64,000 bases of DNA from Notolepis coatsorum (lineage: Eukaryota; Chordata; Actinopteri; Aulopiformes; Paralepididae). The position numbers and the translations under genes are program-made. The stretch covers positions 51,117,125-51,181,124 of the forward strand of contig OZ020592.1 in the NCBI GenBank assembly GCA_963971535.1, in the 5' to 3' direction. Position 1 is the first letter of the stretch. The number at the start of each line of letters is the position of its first letter. The notes beneath the pieces are model-generated. The model was not told the DNA's origin and searched no databases. It saw only the letters and a program-made list of their open reading frames with translations. This document shows positions 36,680-50,435 of the stretch, in pieces.

Positions 36680-39600
36680 ATGGCTAGTTTGAATATAATG
36701 ATATGGAACACTGGCTCCCCACCCTCCAGAACATTTACTACAAGCGTTGCAAGGGCAAGGCTAAGAGAATCATTAAAGACTCCAGTCACCCGAACAACTG
36801 CCTCTTTGAACTGCTGCGGTCAGGCAAGCGATACAGGAGTCTCAAGGCGAGCACAGAAAGACTCAGAAGAAGCTTCTATCCCCAGGCCATCAGGCTGCTA
36901 AACGAACAATGAATGAACACTACACAACAACAACCACCAAACGCACATAGCACACACATCCACACGCACACACTCACTTTAAACAAACACACTGTAGCAC
37001 CCACTCCACACACTTATAGCACACACCCACTTTAAACAAACACACTGTAGCACCCACTCCCCACACTTTATATTTATGGATGAAGGATTGCACTACAACT
37101 CGTACACCTTACTGTAAATTGTACCTAAAATTGTACCTCATCCCATTTCTGCTTTGCACTAGATAGTACTGTACATTAGTACACTGCATAGTATTGTGTA
37201 TTGTATATTATATGGTAACTCAGAACATTGTACATATGTCTATACCGAACACTGTGACCTCATTTTCTTCTTCTAAATTCATGCTATATTATGTTATTAT
37301 GTTATTTGATACTATCTTGTCTAGCACAGTCTCTGGAGCGTAACAGTAAGAAGCATTTTGTATGAAAGTATTCTGTACTTCTGTATGACAACTATTAAAG
37401 AACTTGAACTTGAACTTGAACTTGGTGGGATAAACAAACAACACAAACGCAAAAGCGTGCTCACACTGATGAAAAAAGAACATGTGGACGTGGCTCTACT
37501 AAGCGAAACGCACATTTTAGAGGAAGACATAGATACGTTAGCGGATAACACATACCATAATATTAGTCACTCTTCTTTTGGTACGAGAACTCGAGGTGTA
37601 GCCATAGTCGTCAGACGTAAATTAAATATCGAATTAAAGGGGGTATGGTCGGATGCTGAGGGGCGTATAACTATAGCTAGGATTGTACACAATAACAGGA
37701 AAATAGCGTTGGCAGCGGTATATGCCCCAAATTTGTACGAAGAGGGTTTCTTCACTTCACTAACCGATGAAATGTTAAACCATCCCGAGTACTCATTTAT
37801 AATAGGTGCGGATTTTAATGCCATTTGGAATCCAAGGATGGACAAATCTTACCTCGCCTTTTCCAGCGAACAAAAAAATTCATCTAAAGCATTAAAAGAT
37901 TGGTCAAAGACTACAGGGGTAAATGATTTATGGCGTTCACTTAATCCCACGACCCGAAAGTACTCCTGTCGATCGGCGAGACATAACACATTATCCAGAA
38001 TTGATTATGTCTTTGCATCCCCGAGACTATTTGATAAATATGAAGTGGAAATGATACCCAATGCGCTTTCAGATCACTGTTATTTACTCCTAAAAGCAAC
38101 ATTTGGTATACTATCTTCCCGGGCCCCAAGATGGCGTTTTAATACGATGCTACTTAACAACAAGGAATTCATTACACAACTCAAAGAAGCTCTCACAGTA
38201 TTCCTACGGGAGAATGCAAACGCGGTGCAAGACCCCAGAATAATATGGATGTCGGTAAAGGGTATGATCAAGGATAGATTTTCCTCCATATTGCGCAAGA
38301 ATCAATGCACAAAACTGTCTGAACTGGAAACGCTTTACTCAACGTTATTTAATTCTTTAAAATACAACAACTCAACTAGACTAGAAAATCAAGTTAACGT
38401 ACTAAAAACAGAGATCAATGCCATATACAGACAAAAATCGGAAATGCAAATACGCAGCACAAGACAACAGCAGTACTCCCAAGGTTCTAAACCTAGTCAC
38501 CTATTAGCCATGCAATTAAGAATTAATGCAAAATTTGCAGATATAACTGCCATTAGAAAACAACAAGTACTTGTAACAGACCCCAAAATAATAAACGATA
38601 CATTCAAAGAATTCTACTCCGACTTATATAAATCAGAAACGACCTTTGATCAAAACAAATTGGACACATATCTTAATCAAATTACTCTCCCTAAACTTTC
38701 GGAGGACGACGCTAAACAGTTAGAAGCACCGATCACACTAGAGGAACTCAAGAAGGCCATATCTGAAATGAAAAATGGTAAGGTTCCTGGAAGAGACGGT
38801 ATCCCATCAGAAATGTACCTTTCATGTTGGGACATATTTGGACCCTTATTACTAAATATGATCTTATACTCAGTCAAGGAGGGGAGCTTCCATAAACACG
38901 ACAATATTGCACTCATTTCAGTCCTTCTCAAAAAAGACAAAGACCCCACCGAGTGCGGTAGTTACAGACCCTTAAGCCTCCTCGGAACCGATGTCAAACT
39001 ATACTCTAAGGTATTAGCCATCAGATTACAAAAGCATATGACGTCTTTAGTTCATCCGGACCAAACTGGCTTCATAAGAGGTCGCCTGATCAATGATAAC
39101 ATAAGACGAATACTGCACGTACTAGATGCAGACAAAGAAGACACCATACCTAAGGCGATGCTGTCCCTGGATGCTATGAAAGCATTTGACAGGCTGGAAT
39201 GGTCGTTTCTATGGGCAGTATTAGAAAGGATGGGGTTAGGAAAAGGATTCATTGATATGATTAAAGTATTATACAAAGACCCATCGGCCATGATTACAAC
39301 AGGTACATTCATCTCCAAAATCTTTCCGGTATCACGCTCAGCCAGACAGGGTTGCCCTTTTAGTCCCGGACTATTCGATCTATCATTAGAGCCTTTAGCA
39401 CAATATATAAGACAATCCCAATACATAGAACCAATCGTAATCAAGGGCACACAACATAAAATTAGTTTATATGCGGACGATGTAATATTGTTCATGCAAA
39501 GCCCCAACACCACATTGCCTCATCTACTCAAGTTGATAGAGAACTTTGGTGATTTATCGGGATTTAAAATAAATTGGCCGAAGTCGGCTTTCCTTCCACT

Positions 39601-41146
39601 TAACACCCATGCAAAAAAAGACACAACCCTCCCAGGTGAGATACCCATGGTAAAACATTTTAGATGCTTGGGTGTGGAAATATTTCCCACCATAAGACAA
39701 ACGGTGAAGCACAATTACACAAAAATACAGAACAAAATCAAAGACGACCTGGACAGGTGGGCAAAACTTAAAAACTCAGTACAGGCAAGGGTATCAATAG
39801 TTAAGATGGATGTACTACCAAGAATCAACTTCATCAGTTTAATTCTACCGTTACCGCCTCCAGAGGGTTACTGGAAAAGATTACACTCCTCCACATAAAA
39901 ATGTATTTGGAATAACAAACCACCTCGCATAAAAAGATCCACCGCACAGAGAAATAAAGCAGACGGTGGCTTGGCAGTTCCAGATTTTTTCCAATATTTT
40001 AAGGCATACACATTAAGACCATTGACAATATGGTTTGATCCCCAGGCATTGGCATCCTGGAGAAAATTGGAAGAAAACATAGTAGCCCCACATAGACTGA
40101 AGGACATAGCACACACTAAACTACCAATCAAGCACTGTGAGCGGAAATTTGGCCCCATAATTACCCATGCAATCCGGATATGGCGTGAAACACAAAAAAA
40201 ATATCCTAACCCTCAAAAATGGCATAATCATACTCCCATATTCAATAACAATGCACTCTTAATGGAAAAACGTCCTATAAGATTCCCTATATGGGAAGAG
40301 CAAGGCATACACTCATTAGGGGATATTTTTAATAACCAGGGTTTTTGTAGTTATGGAGAAATATGCACAAAATTTAACCTCACCGAGTCCACATGGCTTT
40401 TTTACATACAGTTACGCCTATGTTTGAGGTCTCACGGTGTTCCATTAGACATACCAGTTGAACACCACAGATACCACAAATTCTTCTATGAAAGAGATAC
40501 ATTGAGAGGTTTTGTATCAGGTTTTTATTATCAATTACTAACGTCCTCGTATGAAACCCTCCAACTAGACTCTGTCTGGAGGAGGGATATACCAGACCTG
40601 GAAAGTGACTTTGATTGGCAAGAAGCATGGGCAAATGTCCGTCTTACATCAAGGAACCCGGACCATCAACAAATCAATCTTAACTATATTCACAGGACAT
40701 ACTTGACTCCTGTAAGACTGAACAGAATGGGCCTTAAACAAGACTCAAAATGCTCCCAATGTACAAATGGAGACGAAGGGACATTTATGCACATGTATTG
40801 GGACTGCCCACCAGTTAAGGCATTCTGGAAAGATGTGACCCATCAATTATCAAAACTCGTATCTTGGAATATACCAGTACACCCCTCTGTATTACTATTG
40901 AATGATGTTTTTGAGTTTGCAGTAAATCCACAGCTAAAGAGATTGGTTTTATCGGGTATCACAGTAGCTAAAAAACTGATCGCATCACGCTGGTTTCAAC
41001 CGGAAAAAATGTGCAGGAAGGTTTGGTCTCTTACATATCTCGATGTGATTTATCAAGAAATATCTACAGCAAGAATTCTGGGTCTCAACGAATCCAAAAT
41101 GTCAATGTGGTTAGAAGTGGTGGAGAGAATAAAAGCTAGCTTATAA
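36680..41146 (+). pseudogene. LINE copy B ORF2 (split by a LINE insertion, one stop)
   Basis: An endonuclease-reverse transcriptase homologous to copy A. The first 11 codons (36680-36712, 'MASLNIMIWNT') are separated from the rest by the 708-bp insertion at 36715-37422. From 37423 the frame runs through the endonuclease ('LLSETHILEED', 'IGADFNAIWN', 'LSDHCY') and RT ('RQGCPFSPGLFDL', 'LYADDVILFM'). It meets a single TAA at 39896-39898, and the same frame then continues to the CCHC-like 'CSQCTNGDEG...HMYWDC' and the natural stop at 41144-41146. The two large frames at 37358-39898 and 39971-41146 are one former gene. Confidence 0.92.
36715..37422 (+). mobile_element. 5'-truncated LINE fragment inside ORF2
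   Basis: A 708-bp insertion. 36715-36912 encodes the last ~65 residues of a non-LTR ORF2 ('LFELLRSGKRYRSL', 'RRSFYPQAIRLLNEQ') and a stop. A 3' UTR and a tail of AACTTG units (37398-37422) follow. At most a 3-bp flanking duplication (TGG) is visible. The clade is not resolved. Severe 5' truncation is the normal outcome of LINE insertion. Confidence 0.88.
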
Positions 41147-41478
41147 TGGTAGTGTCTGGTTAGAGTGAGGGATAATGGAGGTACTATCCAAGGAGGGGTC
41201 CGGGAGGGGGGGGGTTCGAGCTGGAGCATATGTGTGTAGGGTTTTAGAAAATAGGTATTAGGGGTATATCCTGTATAAGGCATTTGTATAGTTGGTAATT
41301 TCGTTGGATATACACTATATACGTTAAAATATTATTATAGACTTTTTTTTGTTTTCTGTTTCTGTACTTGCATGTCATTTTAGCCACCTTGTCTGTTAGT
41401 TTCATTATGCATTATGTGTTGAGTACTGACTTTTAATAATTTTTGTTTTGCAATAATAAAAAAAATAAAAATAAAAAA

Positions 41479-41492
41479 AAGAGATGCTTCGG
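41479..41492. repeat. 14-bp target-site duplication, right (LINE copy B)
   Basis: Exact match to 34187-34200. Confidence 0.93.
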
Positions 41493-42002
41493 CGTCTACA
41501 GCGGCGGGCACCCACACGGGTCCCAGACACCGCCACCCTGCTACAGGAGCAATTCGTCCTAGGCCTGAAAGACAACGCACTGCGACGGGAGATGAGACGA
41601 TACCAAAGAGAGAAAGGGACGCTGACGTTCTTCGAATTAATGCTGGCCGCGATCGACTGGTCCGAAGAGGAAGAGGCACTGTCCACCGCTAAGAGTTCCG
41701 CCCGGGGCACGATACACGCCGCCGCCGCGGAGAGACACGAAACCCCTGTTGACGTGTCCGCACTACAAGAATCCATCCGCCAGCTGGTCGCGGGCCAATA
41801 ACTGCTCCTCCGGGCCCTGCAGTCTGAGTGAGACGTGCCCCAAAGACGCTTCCCTGGACGCCGTGGAAGACTGATCTGCTACGCCTGTCAGCAGCCGGGG
41901 CATATCAGTAGAGAATGTCCACTCCAGGCCGGCGGATCGCGCCCAGCACATTCCCCTGCACCCGAAGCTTCGGGCTCACCGGGACGCCTATCTAGAACAT
42001 GA
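41481..42002 (+). pseudogene. gypsy-2 gag, C-terminal part with zinc knuckle
   Basis: Continues the gag frame broken at 34200 ('TATLLQEQFVLGLKDNALRR', 'TFFELMLAAIDWSEEE'). In-frame stops lie at 41799 (TAA), about 41829 (TGA) and 42000-42002 (TGA). Between them is a CCHC nucleic-acid-binding knuckle, CYACQQPGHISREC, at 41877-41918. All are in the same frame as the protease-integrase frame that follows. Gag and Pol were therefore probably one frame, or were separated by a readthrough stop at 42000. The other stops are decay. Confidence 0.8.
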
Positions 42003-42038
42003 GGGGCGATCGACGCCGTTGCGGCAGGAGCCGTCGAC

Positions 42039-44456
42039 TTGGTAGCCACGGGCCCAGAGACCCAAGATGTATACGGGGGCTGTTACACCCTAGACGTGCA
42101 GATAGACGGCGTCAAGACCTGCTGCCTCTTAGACACCAGATCCGAGGTTACCACCATGACCGAAACCCATTTCAAACTGCAATTCAAGACGAAGAGACTG
42201 TCCTCCGCCACCTGGGTCACCCTCACGGCCGCCAACGGCTTAGAAATCCCAGTGGTGGGGTGCCTCTTCGCTGACGTGGAGTGTCTAGGGATGAAGTTCC
42301 CTGGAAAATGTGTGTTCATAGTAAAAGACGACCCCCACTGCAGCTCCACGGGAAACGCCGTCCCGGGCCTCCTGGGGATGAACATACTCAGCGGGGTGTA
42401 CGACCTCTTCGCCGGAATGGAGGGGATACGCCCAACTGGTCGCCATCGCTCCGATGCCGGGAGCGCCGCCCTGCGCCGCATCGTCGCTGCCGTTGCTCAC
42501 GAGGAACAGGGGTGCACCGCCCTGGGGAGAAGGGGGTACGTGAAAGTGGCCGGCCGAGACCCGGTGGTCATTCCCCCCCGCAGTGAAGTGGTCATCCAGG
42601 GCCCCTGCGAGACGTCGGCGAAGATACAACGCCCCGTAATGCTCGAGAGTACTCCGAGTGCCAACCTACCGCCCGGCCTACTGGTGGCCAACGTAGTGGC
42701 CCACGCCCTAAATGGGAGGGTGCCCGTGCGTCTGTTAAACCCGACCGACACAGCCATCGTGCTCCGGCCCTGGTCCCGACTGGCGGAACTCCACCGCCCC
42801 CGTCAAATACTGCCCAAAGAGAGGGTGACCGTGGAAGAAGTTGCTGGAGGATTGAGGGTGACGGCGATTGAAGCCGGAGATAACCCGACTCCGGCGGCCA
42901 CCGACGGGAAGACCCGACGACTAGCCGTGCCCGTGCCAGCGAACAACACGTTATACGGGCAGTGGGAGCGTTTCCGTCTACACAATCAAGTACTGTTTCG
43001 ACGCGTTAGCGACCCCCGAGACGGGGAAGAGGTCCTGCAACTGGTGGTGCCGACGGCACTGCGGCGACACATATATGAGACCCAGCACGACTACGGGGGA
43101 CACTTCGGTAGACGGGGGACCATAGACCTGATGAGGCGAAGTTACTTCTGGATAGGGATGGCAGCAGAGGTGAATGGCTGGGTGCAACAGTGCAAGCGGT
43201 GTGCACTTGCCCGGGACGTATTCCCTAAGTCCCAGGCCCTGATGACCTGCACCAACGTGACTGCGCCCATGGAAGTCCTAGCCATGGACTTTACCATGTG
43301 GGAGATGTCGACGGGCGGCTATGAGAACGTCCTGGTGTTGACCGATATGTTTACCCGATTCACTATCGCCATCCCGAACAAAGATCAGACCGCCAAGACC
43401 ACCGCCGCCGCACTCATCCGGCATTGGTTTGTGTACTACGGCTTCCCCGCTCGGCTCCATGCCGACCAAAGTCGAATTTTTTTATCTGGCGTCATCAAAG
43501 AACTCTGTAGACTTTACGGGATCTCTAAGAGCCGTACTACGCCCTACCACCCCCAGGGGAATGGCCAATGCGAGAGGTTTAACCGGACCATGCATAATAT
43601 GCTGCGTAGCTTGCCCGCGGACAAGAAGCGGGACTGGAAAGAGCACCTGCTGGAGCTGGTACTTACGTACAACTGCCACGTGCACACTTCCACAGGGTAC
43701 GCCCCCTTCTACTTGCTCTTCGGGAGGGATGCAAGGATGCCCAGGGACGTACTGGGTGGCAAAGATGCCGTGGACGGCGATGCGGAGAACTTGGACGAGT
43801 GGGTCCAGAGGCACCACGAGCGACTGAAGGCTGCTGCTGCGGAGGCCGCGGGAGCCACAGCTAAGCATACGTCTCATAGACGCAAACGGATCTACGACCA
43901 AAAGTCCAGAGGCACGCTCGTAAGGGCCGGAGACTGGGTTCTGTTGAGGAACCATCAACCCAGATGTCATAATAAGATCCAAGACAAATGGGAACCTACC
44001 CCCTATCTGGTGTTTGCACAGAGCCACAAAGGGACGCCTGTCTTCACAGTCCGGCCTGAAGAAGGGGGCCCGGAGAAGACTCCCCATCGGGACCAGCTCA
44101 AGCCCTGTACCTTTCCCAATTCCAACCAGGAAGGGCGTGCGCGGGTCCCCTGGAGGAATCCTACGCGTTCGCAGAGCTCTTCCGAGACAGGCGTGGAGCC
44201 CGCCGTTTATCGTCCTCGGGAACCGTGTCCCAGAGCATGTAACCCACCCAGGTCCCCTCGGGTCGTCACAGAGATCGTGCCCGACGCGGGGGAAGAGGTG
44301 GAGTCGGACTCATCAGGAGAGGATGGCGTAGATGGAGGCAAGGAGGGCGATTCAGGCGACCAGCCTGTAGCTCAGGAGGACGAGGCCGCTGCCGACGACC
44401 TGTCACGGACGATTCAGACACGGGGTCTGAAATGGGGGGTACTAGAGGAGTACTAG
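42039..44456 (+). CDS. gypsy-2 protease-integrase protein without RT/RNase H
   Basis: An 805-codon open frame; coding resemblance begins at 42003, just after the TGA. The aspartic protease core reads '[10 protein letters not shown]' (D32), where the usual DTG has become DTR, so protease activity is doubtful. A linker follows ('[20 protein letters not shown]', about 220-240). It then passes straight to the pre-integrase module ('[11 protein letters not shown]'), an HHCC finger (about 348-387) and an integrase core with D417, D476 and E512 (D-x35-E). The C-terminal tail is acidic. About 450-500 residues of RT and RNase H normally found between protease and integrase are absent, with the apparent join near 42940-42965. 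The frame stays open across the join and has no stop. Either it is a deletion that kept frame, or a selected RT-less form. Confidence 0.88.
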   Translation: MVATGPETQDVYGGCYTLDVQIDGVKTCCLLDTRSEVTTMTETHFKLQFKTKRLSSATWVTLTAANGLEIPVVGCLFADVECLGMKFPGKCVFIVKDDPHCSSTGNAVPGLLGMNILSGVYDLFAGMEGIRPTGRHRSDAGSAALRRIVAAVAHEEQGCTALGRRGYVKVAGRDPVVIPPRSEVVIQGPCETSAKIQRPVMLESTPSANLPPGLLVANVVAHALNGRVPVRLLNPTDTAIVLRPWSRLAELHRPRQILPKERVTVEEVAGGLRVTAIEAGDNPTPAATDGKTRRLAVPVPANNTLYGQWERFRLHNQVLFRRVSDPRDGEEVLQLVVPTALRRHIYETQHDYGGHFGRRGTIDLMRRSYFWIGMAAEVNGWVQQCKRCALARDVFPKSQALMTCTNVTAPMEVLAMDFTMWEMSTGGYENVLVLTDMFTRFTIAIPNKDQTAKTTAAALIRHWFVYYGFPARLHADQSRIFLSGVIKELCRLYGISKSRTTPYHPQGNGQCERFNRTMHNMLRSLPADKKRDWKEHLLELVLTYNCHVHTSTGYAPFYLLFGRDARMPRDVLGGKDAVDGDAENLDEWVQRHHERLKAAAAEAAGATAKHTSHRRKRIYDQKSRGTLVRAGDWVLLRNHQPRCHNKIQDKWEPTPYLVFAQSHKGTPVFTVRPEEGGPEKTPHRDQLKPCTFPNSNQEGRARVPWRNPTRSQSSSETGVEPAVYRPREPCPRACNPPRSPRVVTEIVPDAGEEVESDSSGEDGVDGGKEGDSGDQPVAQEDEAAADDLSRTIQTRGLKWGVLEEY

Positions 44457-44641
44457 AGGTCGGTTACCTGCCCGGTATTGTCATGACTATGTGCTCAAGA
44501 GTGTGTTCATTGAACAGTGTTTGCAAATTGTGAACATTTGTGTGAAATTGTTGGTCTAAGGACCGTGTACATGTATGCGTTTCACTGGTGTAACTCCACT
44601 AAACTGGGGGTTGTGTAACTTGCATTGGGACTTTGCAAGTT

Positions 44642-44656
44642 TAAAGTAGGGGGAAA
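44642..44656 (+). promoter_or_regulatory. gypsy-2 polypurine tract
   Basis: TAAAGTAGGGGGAAA lies immediately before the 3' LTR, as expected for plus-strand priming. Confidence 0.8.
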
Positions 44657-46325
44657 TGTAGACACCTGAATATGTCTAACAATAATTCAATGTGTCTAAC
44701 TTTAATTCCTTGCATTCTCTGTGTTCGCGATGACGTTGTGTAACTTGCTGACCCCTCTTGATCCTCCATATCCTAACATTGACACTTAATAGGGGGACAT
44801 GATACAGGTACCGCCAGGGGGAGCTGGTGGCGACGTTGGGCAGGGGGACACAGGTGAAGAAGGATGGGCTCAGGGCGCGGCGCCTGCGGCGGAACTTCCT
44901 CTTCATCGTTTTCCAGAGAAGCAAGAGGTCGCTTGGAGCTGGAGCTCCAGACATCAAGCATGCGGAATATAAACCCAGTTACGAGGTGGGTTAGTAATGG
45001 AATATGCGATAGCTTAGCTTCCAGTTAATGCTAAAGAGACATTGTGAACGAAGAAGCAGACGTGCTACTGCCGAAGAGTGTGGTAGATATTGCACATGTT
45101 GCGTTTTAGTTAAAGTATAGGCGACAGGACAGGGGGTCGTCCCGACCCACAGCTTAGTTTCAGTTAGGCCTAGCACCACAGTTTAGCCTGTGTGTCGCCC
45201 CACCTCTCCAGCCCAGCAGCGGACGTCGCTGCACTGCACGCACCTCCAGCCCCTCCGAGCCGTTGCCCTCCAGCAGTCACCTGCCTAACGTCTACCCAGC
45301 CCCGCCTCCTGCTATCACGGGACATCTCGACGGCCATCTCACCACACGGACGTTCGGTGGTGAGAGCAGGCCCGCCCTTGGTTAAGTACACTCAAGCCAG
45401 TTACAGTGAGCGCTCCGAGTGCTGGAACTTTATCTGTAGACATTCTCTTTGTGCGGAGCGGGCCCTTTAAGGGCGAAGAGAAGCAGTACTTTGAACTGAC
45501 ACTGGTAGCAGTGATTAGGGGCGCCCCGACATTTATTATTTTGGGGAAGCCGGCTATAGATAGGACTTTTGTTTTCAACGTGGGCCCACTGTCTTTTGGT
45601 TGAATGTGGTGTGATAACGTGTGTTCCTTCATAAAATTCCCATTGAGTAGCTCCAGTACCCCTCTCCCTCTTCCTCCCCTCTCTCCCCACCTACGGGGGA
45701 ATGAACAAGTATTTAAACCCTTAAAGGGACGGGTTCTATTACTGTGTCTTGACCAGTGTGGGAAGAACTTTAGTCATTGCCGTAGAGTGAGAGCACTAGG
45801 TGCCCAGTGTGGAAAGAGCTTTGCTTCTTGTGCCTTGTGTAAATATATGTCTAAGAGATAAGTCTTTCAGTAAAACAGAGCTAAATGGGAACACTGTGTG
45901 TGTGTCTGTTAATGTGGATTCTTTCCTTTCCGGGTAATGCTCATTATTGTTTAACCCTTTCCCCACCCCCTGCCTATGCATCATTGGGACAGGTCTCTGC
46001 TCGCCAATCAGGAAGGGTATTGCTTTGGGGAGAACGTATATCATCCATCCTTACTGTCATCGGGTGTGGGAGGGCGCAGGAAGTATTGAGGGAAGTGTGG
46101 GTGTGTGGGGAACTACTGCGAGTCGCCCTGGAGGGCAAGAAGGACCAGCACACCACCCCTAGGTTAGTGAATCCTAGGCCCCATCCACTCCCTCTGCTAA
46201 ACCTCCACTCCAATACTCCTGGCCTACAGTCGGGGACTCAGCCGGACCCAGATCTGCTGCGTTCCCACTACCAGGTGGCAGTGTACATCCACTCCCATAA
46301 AGCAGGGATTATCCACCCTGCTACA
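44657..46325 (+). repeat. gypsy-2 3' LTR
   Basis: 1669 bp, the same ends as the 5' LTR, with scattered substitutions and several indels relative to it. Confidence 0.93.
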
Positions 46326-46472
46326 CATGCAAGGTGCCAACCTGCTCATCTGGAGCAACTAGGGGTTAAGTGTCTTGCTCAAGGACACTTCGACATGTTT
46401 CCCGGAAGGAGCGGGAATCGAATCAGGAACCTCAGATGACTACTCTACCTCCCGAGCCACTGTCACCCCCTG
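46326..46472 (-). mobile_element. SINE, 5' half (split by gypsy-2)
   Basis: Reversed, this gives the tRNA-like head: 'gtggctcgggaggtagag' (A box) and 'gattcgattcccgctcc' (B box), then 'gtgtccttgagcaagacac' up to 'accttgcatg' where gypsy-2 enters. It completes the half at 31717-31830. Confidence 0.85.
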
Positions 46473-47251
46473 AGTGTGCAGTGTGCTAAATTAATGCTCC
46501 AGGTGCCATATTTGTTTGCCATCCATATATCCAGTCCCATATTCACATGACATAATAAAAACCTGCTTTATCCCATCAGCTGTTTCTGTTTTACTGCCTT
46601 GGGGAGTTGAGTGCTGCCTGAGTGCTGCCTGCACAACATGTATATTTGGTTTTGGAGATATTAGAAGTAGGCCTATAAATTATTAGCATTTGTTAGCAAT
46701 GCTGGTGGTGGTCAGTCTCTAAAACACAACATTTAACAGCTAAATCATTCTATATAATAAACAATGTTGTCAAGCTGCTCTGAGGGTGATTGTTTGAGAC
46801 TCCATTGAGTTCCTATATCACTGCTAAAATGGCTATTCATTTCTGCTTCCAATATCTCCCAACAATAACATCTCCAGGACCAAAATGCTGGTGCAAACCG
46901 GCATCACCCACAGTTTGTAGGGAATCAGATAGGATTCTTAAAATGGGTGGAGTACATTTAAATTTTTCACAATTCTTCCGCATGATTCCATGGTGGAGCA
47001 ACAGACAATCCCAGTTTCAGGGGGATTTCATCATTCAATGTGACTCTCTTGAAAGCAGTTATAATTCAAAGACCTGAAATATGCGGTTTAGTTGCAGACA
47101 TTGATGATGGAGAGATTGGGAAAGAGAGAGAAAGAAGAAGAGAGAGAGAGAGATCAAAGGTTGTAGCCATGAGCAAGGCTGAGAAATGACCTCTTCTGCC
47201 TGGATGGTTATGCTCACGTCAAACTATGCCACAGCTGTGCTGAGTTGGCTT
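46473..47251. other. No gene recognised; possible dispersed repeat
   Basis: Around 46920-46960 it shares 'ttcttaaaatgggtgg' (reversed) with 18545-18570, so part may be an old repeat. No supported frame. Confidence 0.4.
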
Positions 47252-49799
<2,548 letters not shown>

Positions 49800-49814
49800 A
49801 ACAATGTCATTCAC
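49800..49814. repeat. 15-bp target-site duplication of SINE, left
   Basis: AACAATGTCATTCAC, repeated at 50268-50282. Confidence 0.9.
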
Positions 49815-50267
49815 AGTGGGCGGCTAGGTGGTGTAGTGGGCAAGGCGCTGGAGACGCTGGGTTCGAATCCAGCTCTCGGCGTTGCTATCAGCTTGGCTGG
49901 TCGTTCATACTAACACAATTGGCAGTGTTAGGGGTGGGAAAGCTGATGGGTGGGTCCTGGGCGTTGTGGACAGCGACCCCTACAGTTCGGTCGGGGCGCC
50001 TGCACAGCGAGGGTAGGATCTGGAGGGAGGTAGTGTGACCTTCCACACGTTACACTCTCCCGGTGAGAATCTGCGCTGCCAGGCTGGCTGCCGGCTGGCT
50101 GCACATGCGTCGGAGGAAAGCATGTGACAGTCTCCGGCCTCCCGGACCAACAGTAGGGGGGAGTGCGCAACAACCAGGAAGGGGGTTGGGAATTGGCATA
50201 ACGACTAAACAGTGGGATGGGAGAAAAATCGGAAAAAAGGAGGGGGGAAAAAGATAATAAAAAAAAA
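49815..50267 (+). mobile_element. Long tRNA-headed SINE, copy 2
   Basis: The head has a clear polymerase III promoter: 'gcggctaggtggtgtagtgg' (A box) and 'gctgggttcgaatccagc' (B box). The body has 'gtcggaggaaagcatgtgac', 'gggttgggaattggcata' and 'gggatgggagaaaaatcgg', then an A-rich tail. The 15-bp duplication makes it complete. It is the same family as 19008-19502. Confidence 0.9.
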
Positions 50268-50435
50268 AACAATGTCATTCACTTTCTTGAAACTCACAGC
50301 ACTGACGAAGCCTGTTTCGCTCTCAGTCTAATGTTACTTTTCAGAAACGAACGGCCATTGTCGTTAGCATGATATTCTCTCAGACACGAGGGTACTTGTC
50401 ACATAAAACGTAAGGTTATGTACATGGCCGCCTAG

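Larger units (their letters stand above)
34201..41478 (+). mobile_element. Full-length L1/Tx1-like LINE, copy B
   Basis: A 7278-bp insertion, of which 708 bp is a later LINE fragment. It holds a 5' UTR, ORF1, a ~1.1-kb spacer, ORF2, a 3' UTR and an A-rich tail, flanked by an exact 14-bp duplication. Its proteins are related to those of copy A but only at family level. Only a handful of inactivating changes are visible. Confidence 0.93.
31831..46325 (+). mobile_element. Long-LTR Ty3/gypsy element lacking RT, 'gypsy-2'
   Basis: LTRs of 1633 and 1669 bp begin TGTAG and end CTACA. Between them lie a primer site, a decayed gag interrupted by L1-like copy B (34201-41478), a protease-integrase frame and a polypurine tract. 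Without copy B the element would be about 7.2 kb. The LTRs differ by substitutions and several indels. For example, 45136-45157 and a ~28-bp block near 44863 are absent from the 5' LTR. It is therefore older than gypsy-1. RT and RNase H are missing, so it could move only with RT from another element. Confidence 0.93.

Noticed and set aside
37358..41146. Two separate RT genes at 37358-39898 and 39971-41146
   Set aside because: They are in the same frame and join across a single TAA, and copy A shows the continuous protein.
43482..44087. 201-codon minus-strand frame opposite gypsy-2 integrase
   Set aside because: It is antisense to a clear integrase domain and has no motif of its own.
49815..49888. 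A cellular tRNA gene
   Set aside because: The A and B boxes are real, but the sequence continues into a SINE body with a tail and target duplications. The cloverleaf was not confirmed.
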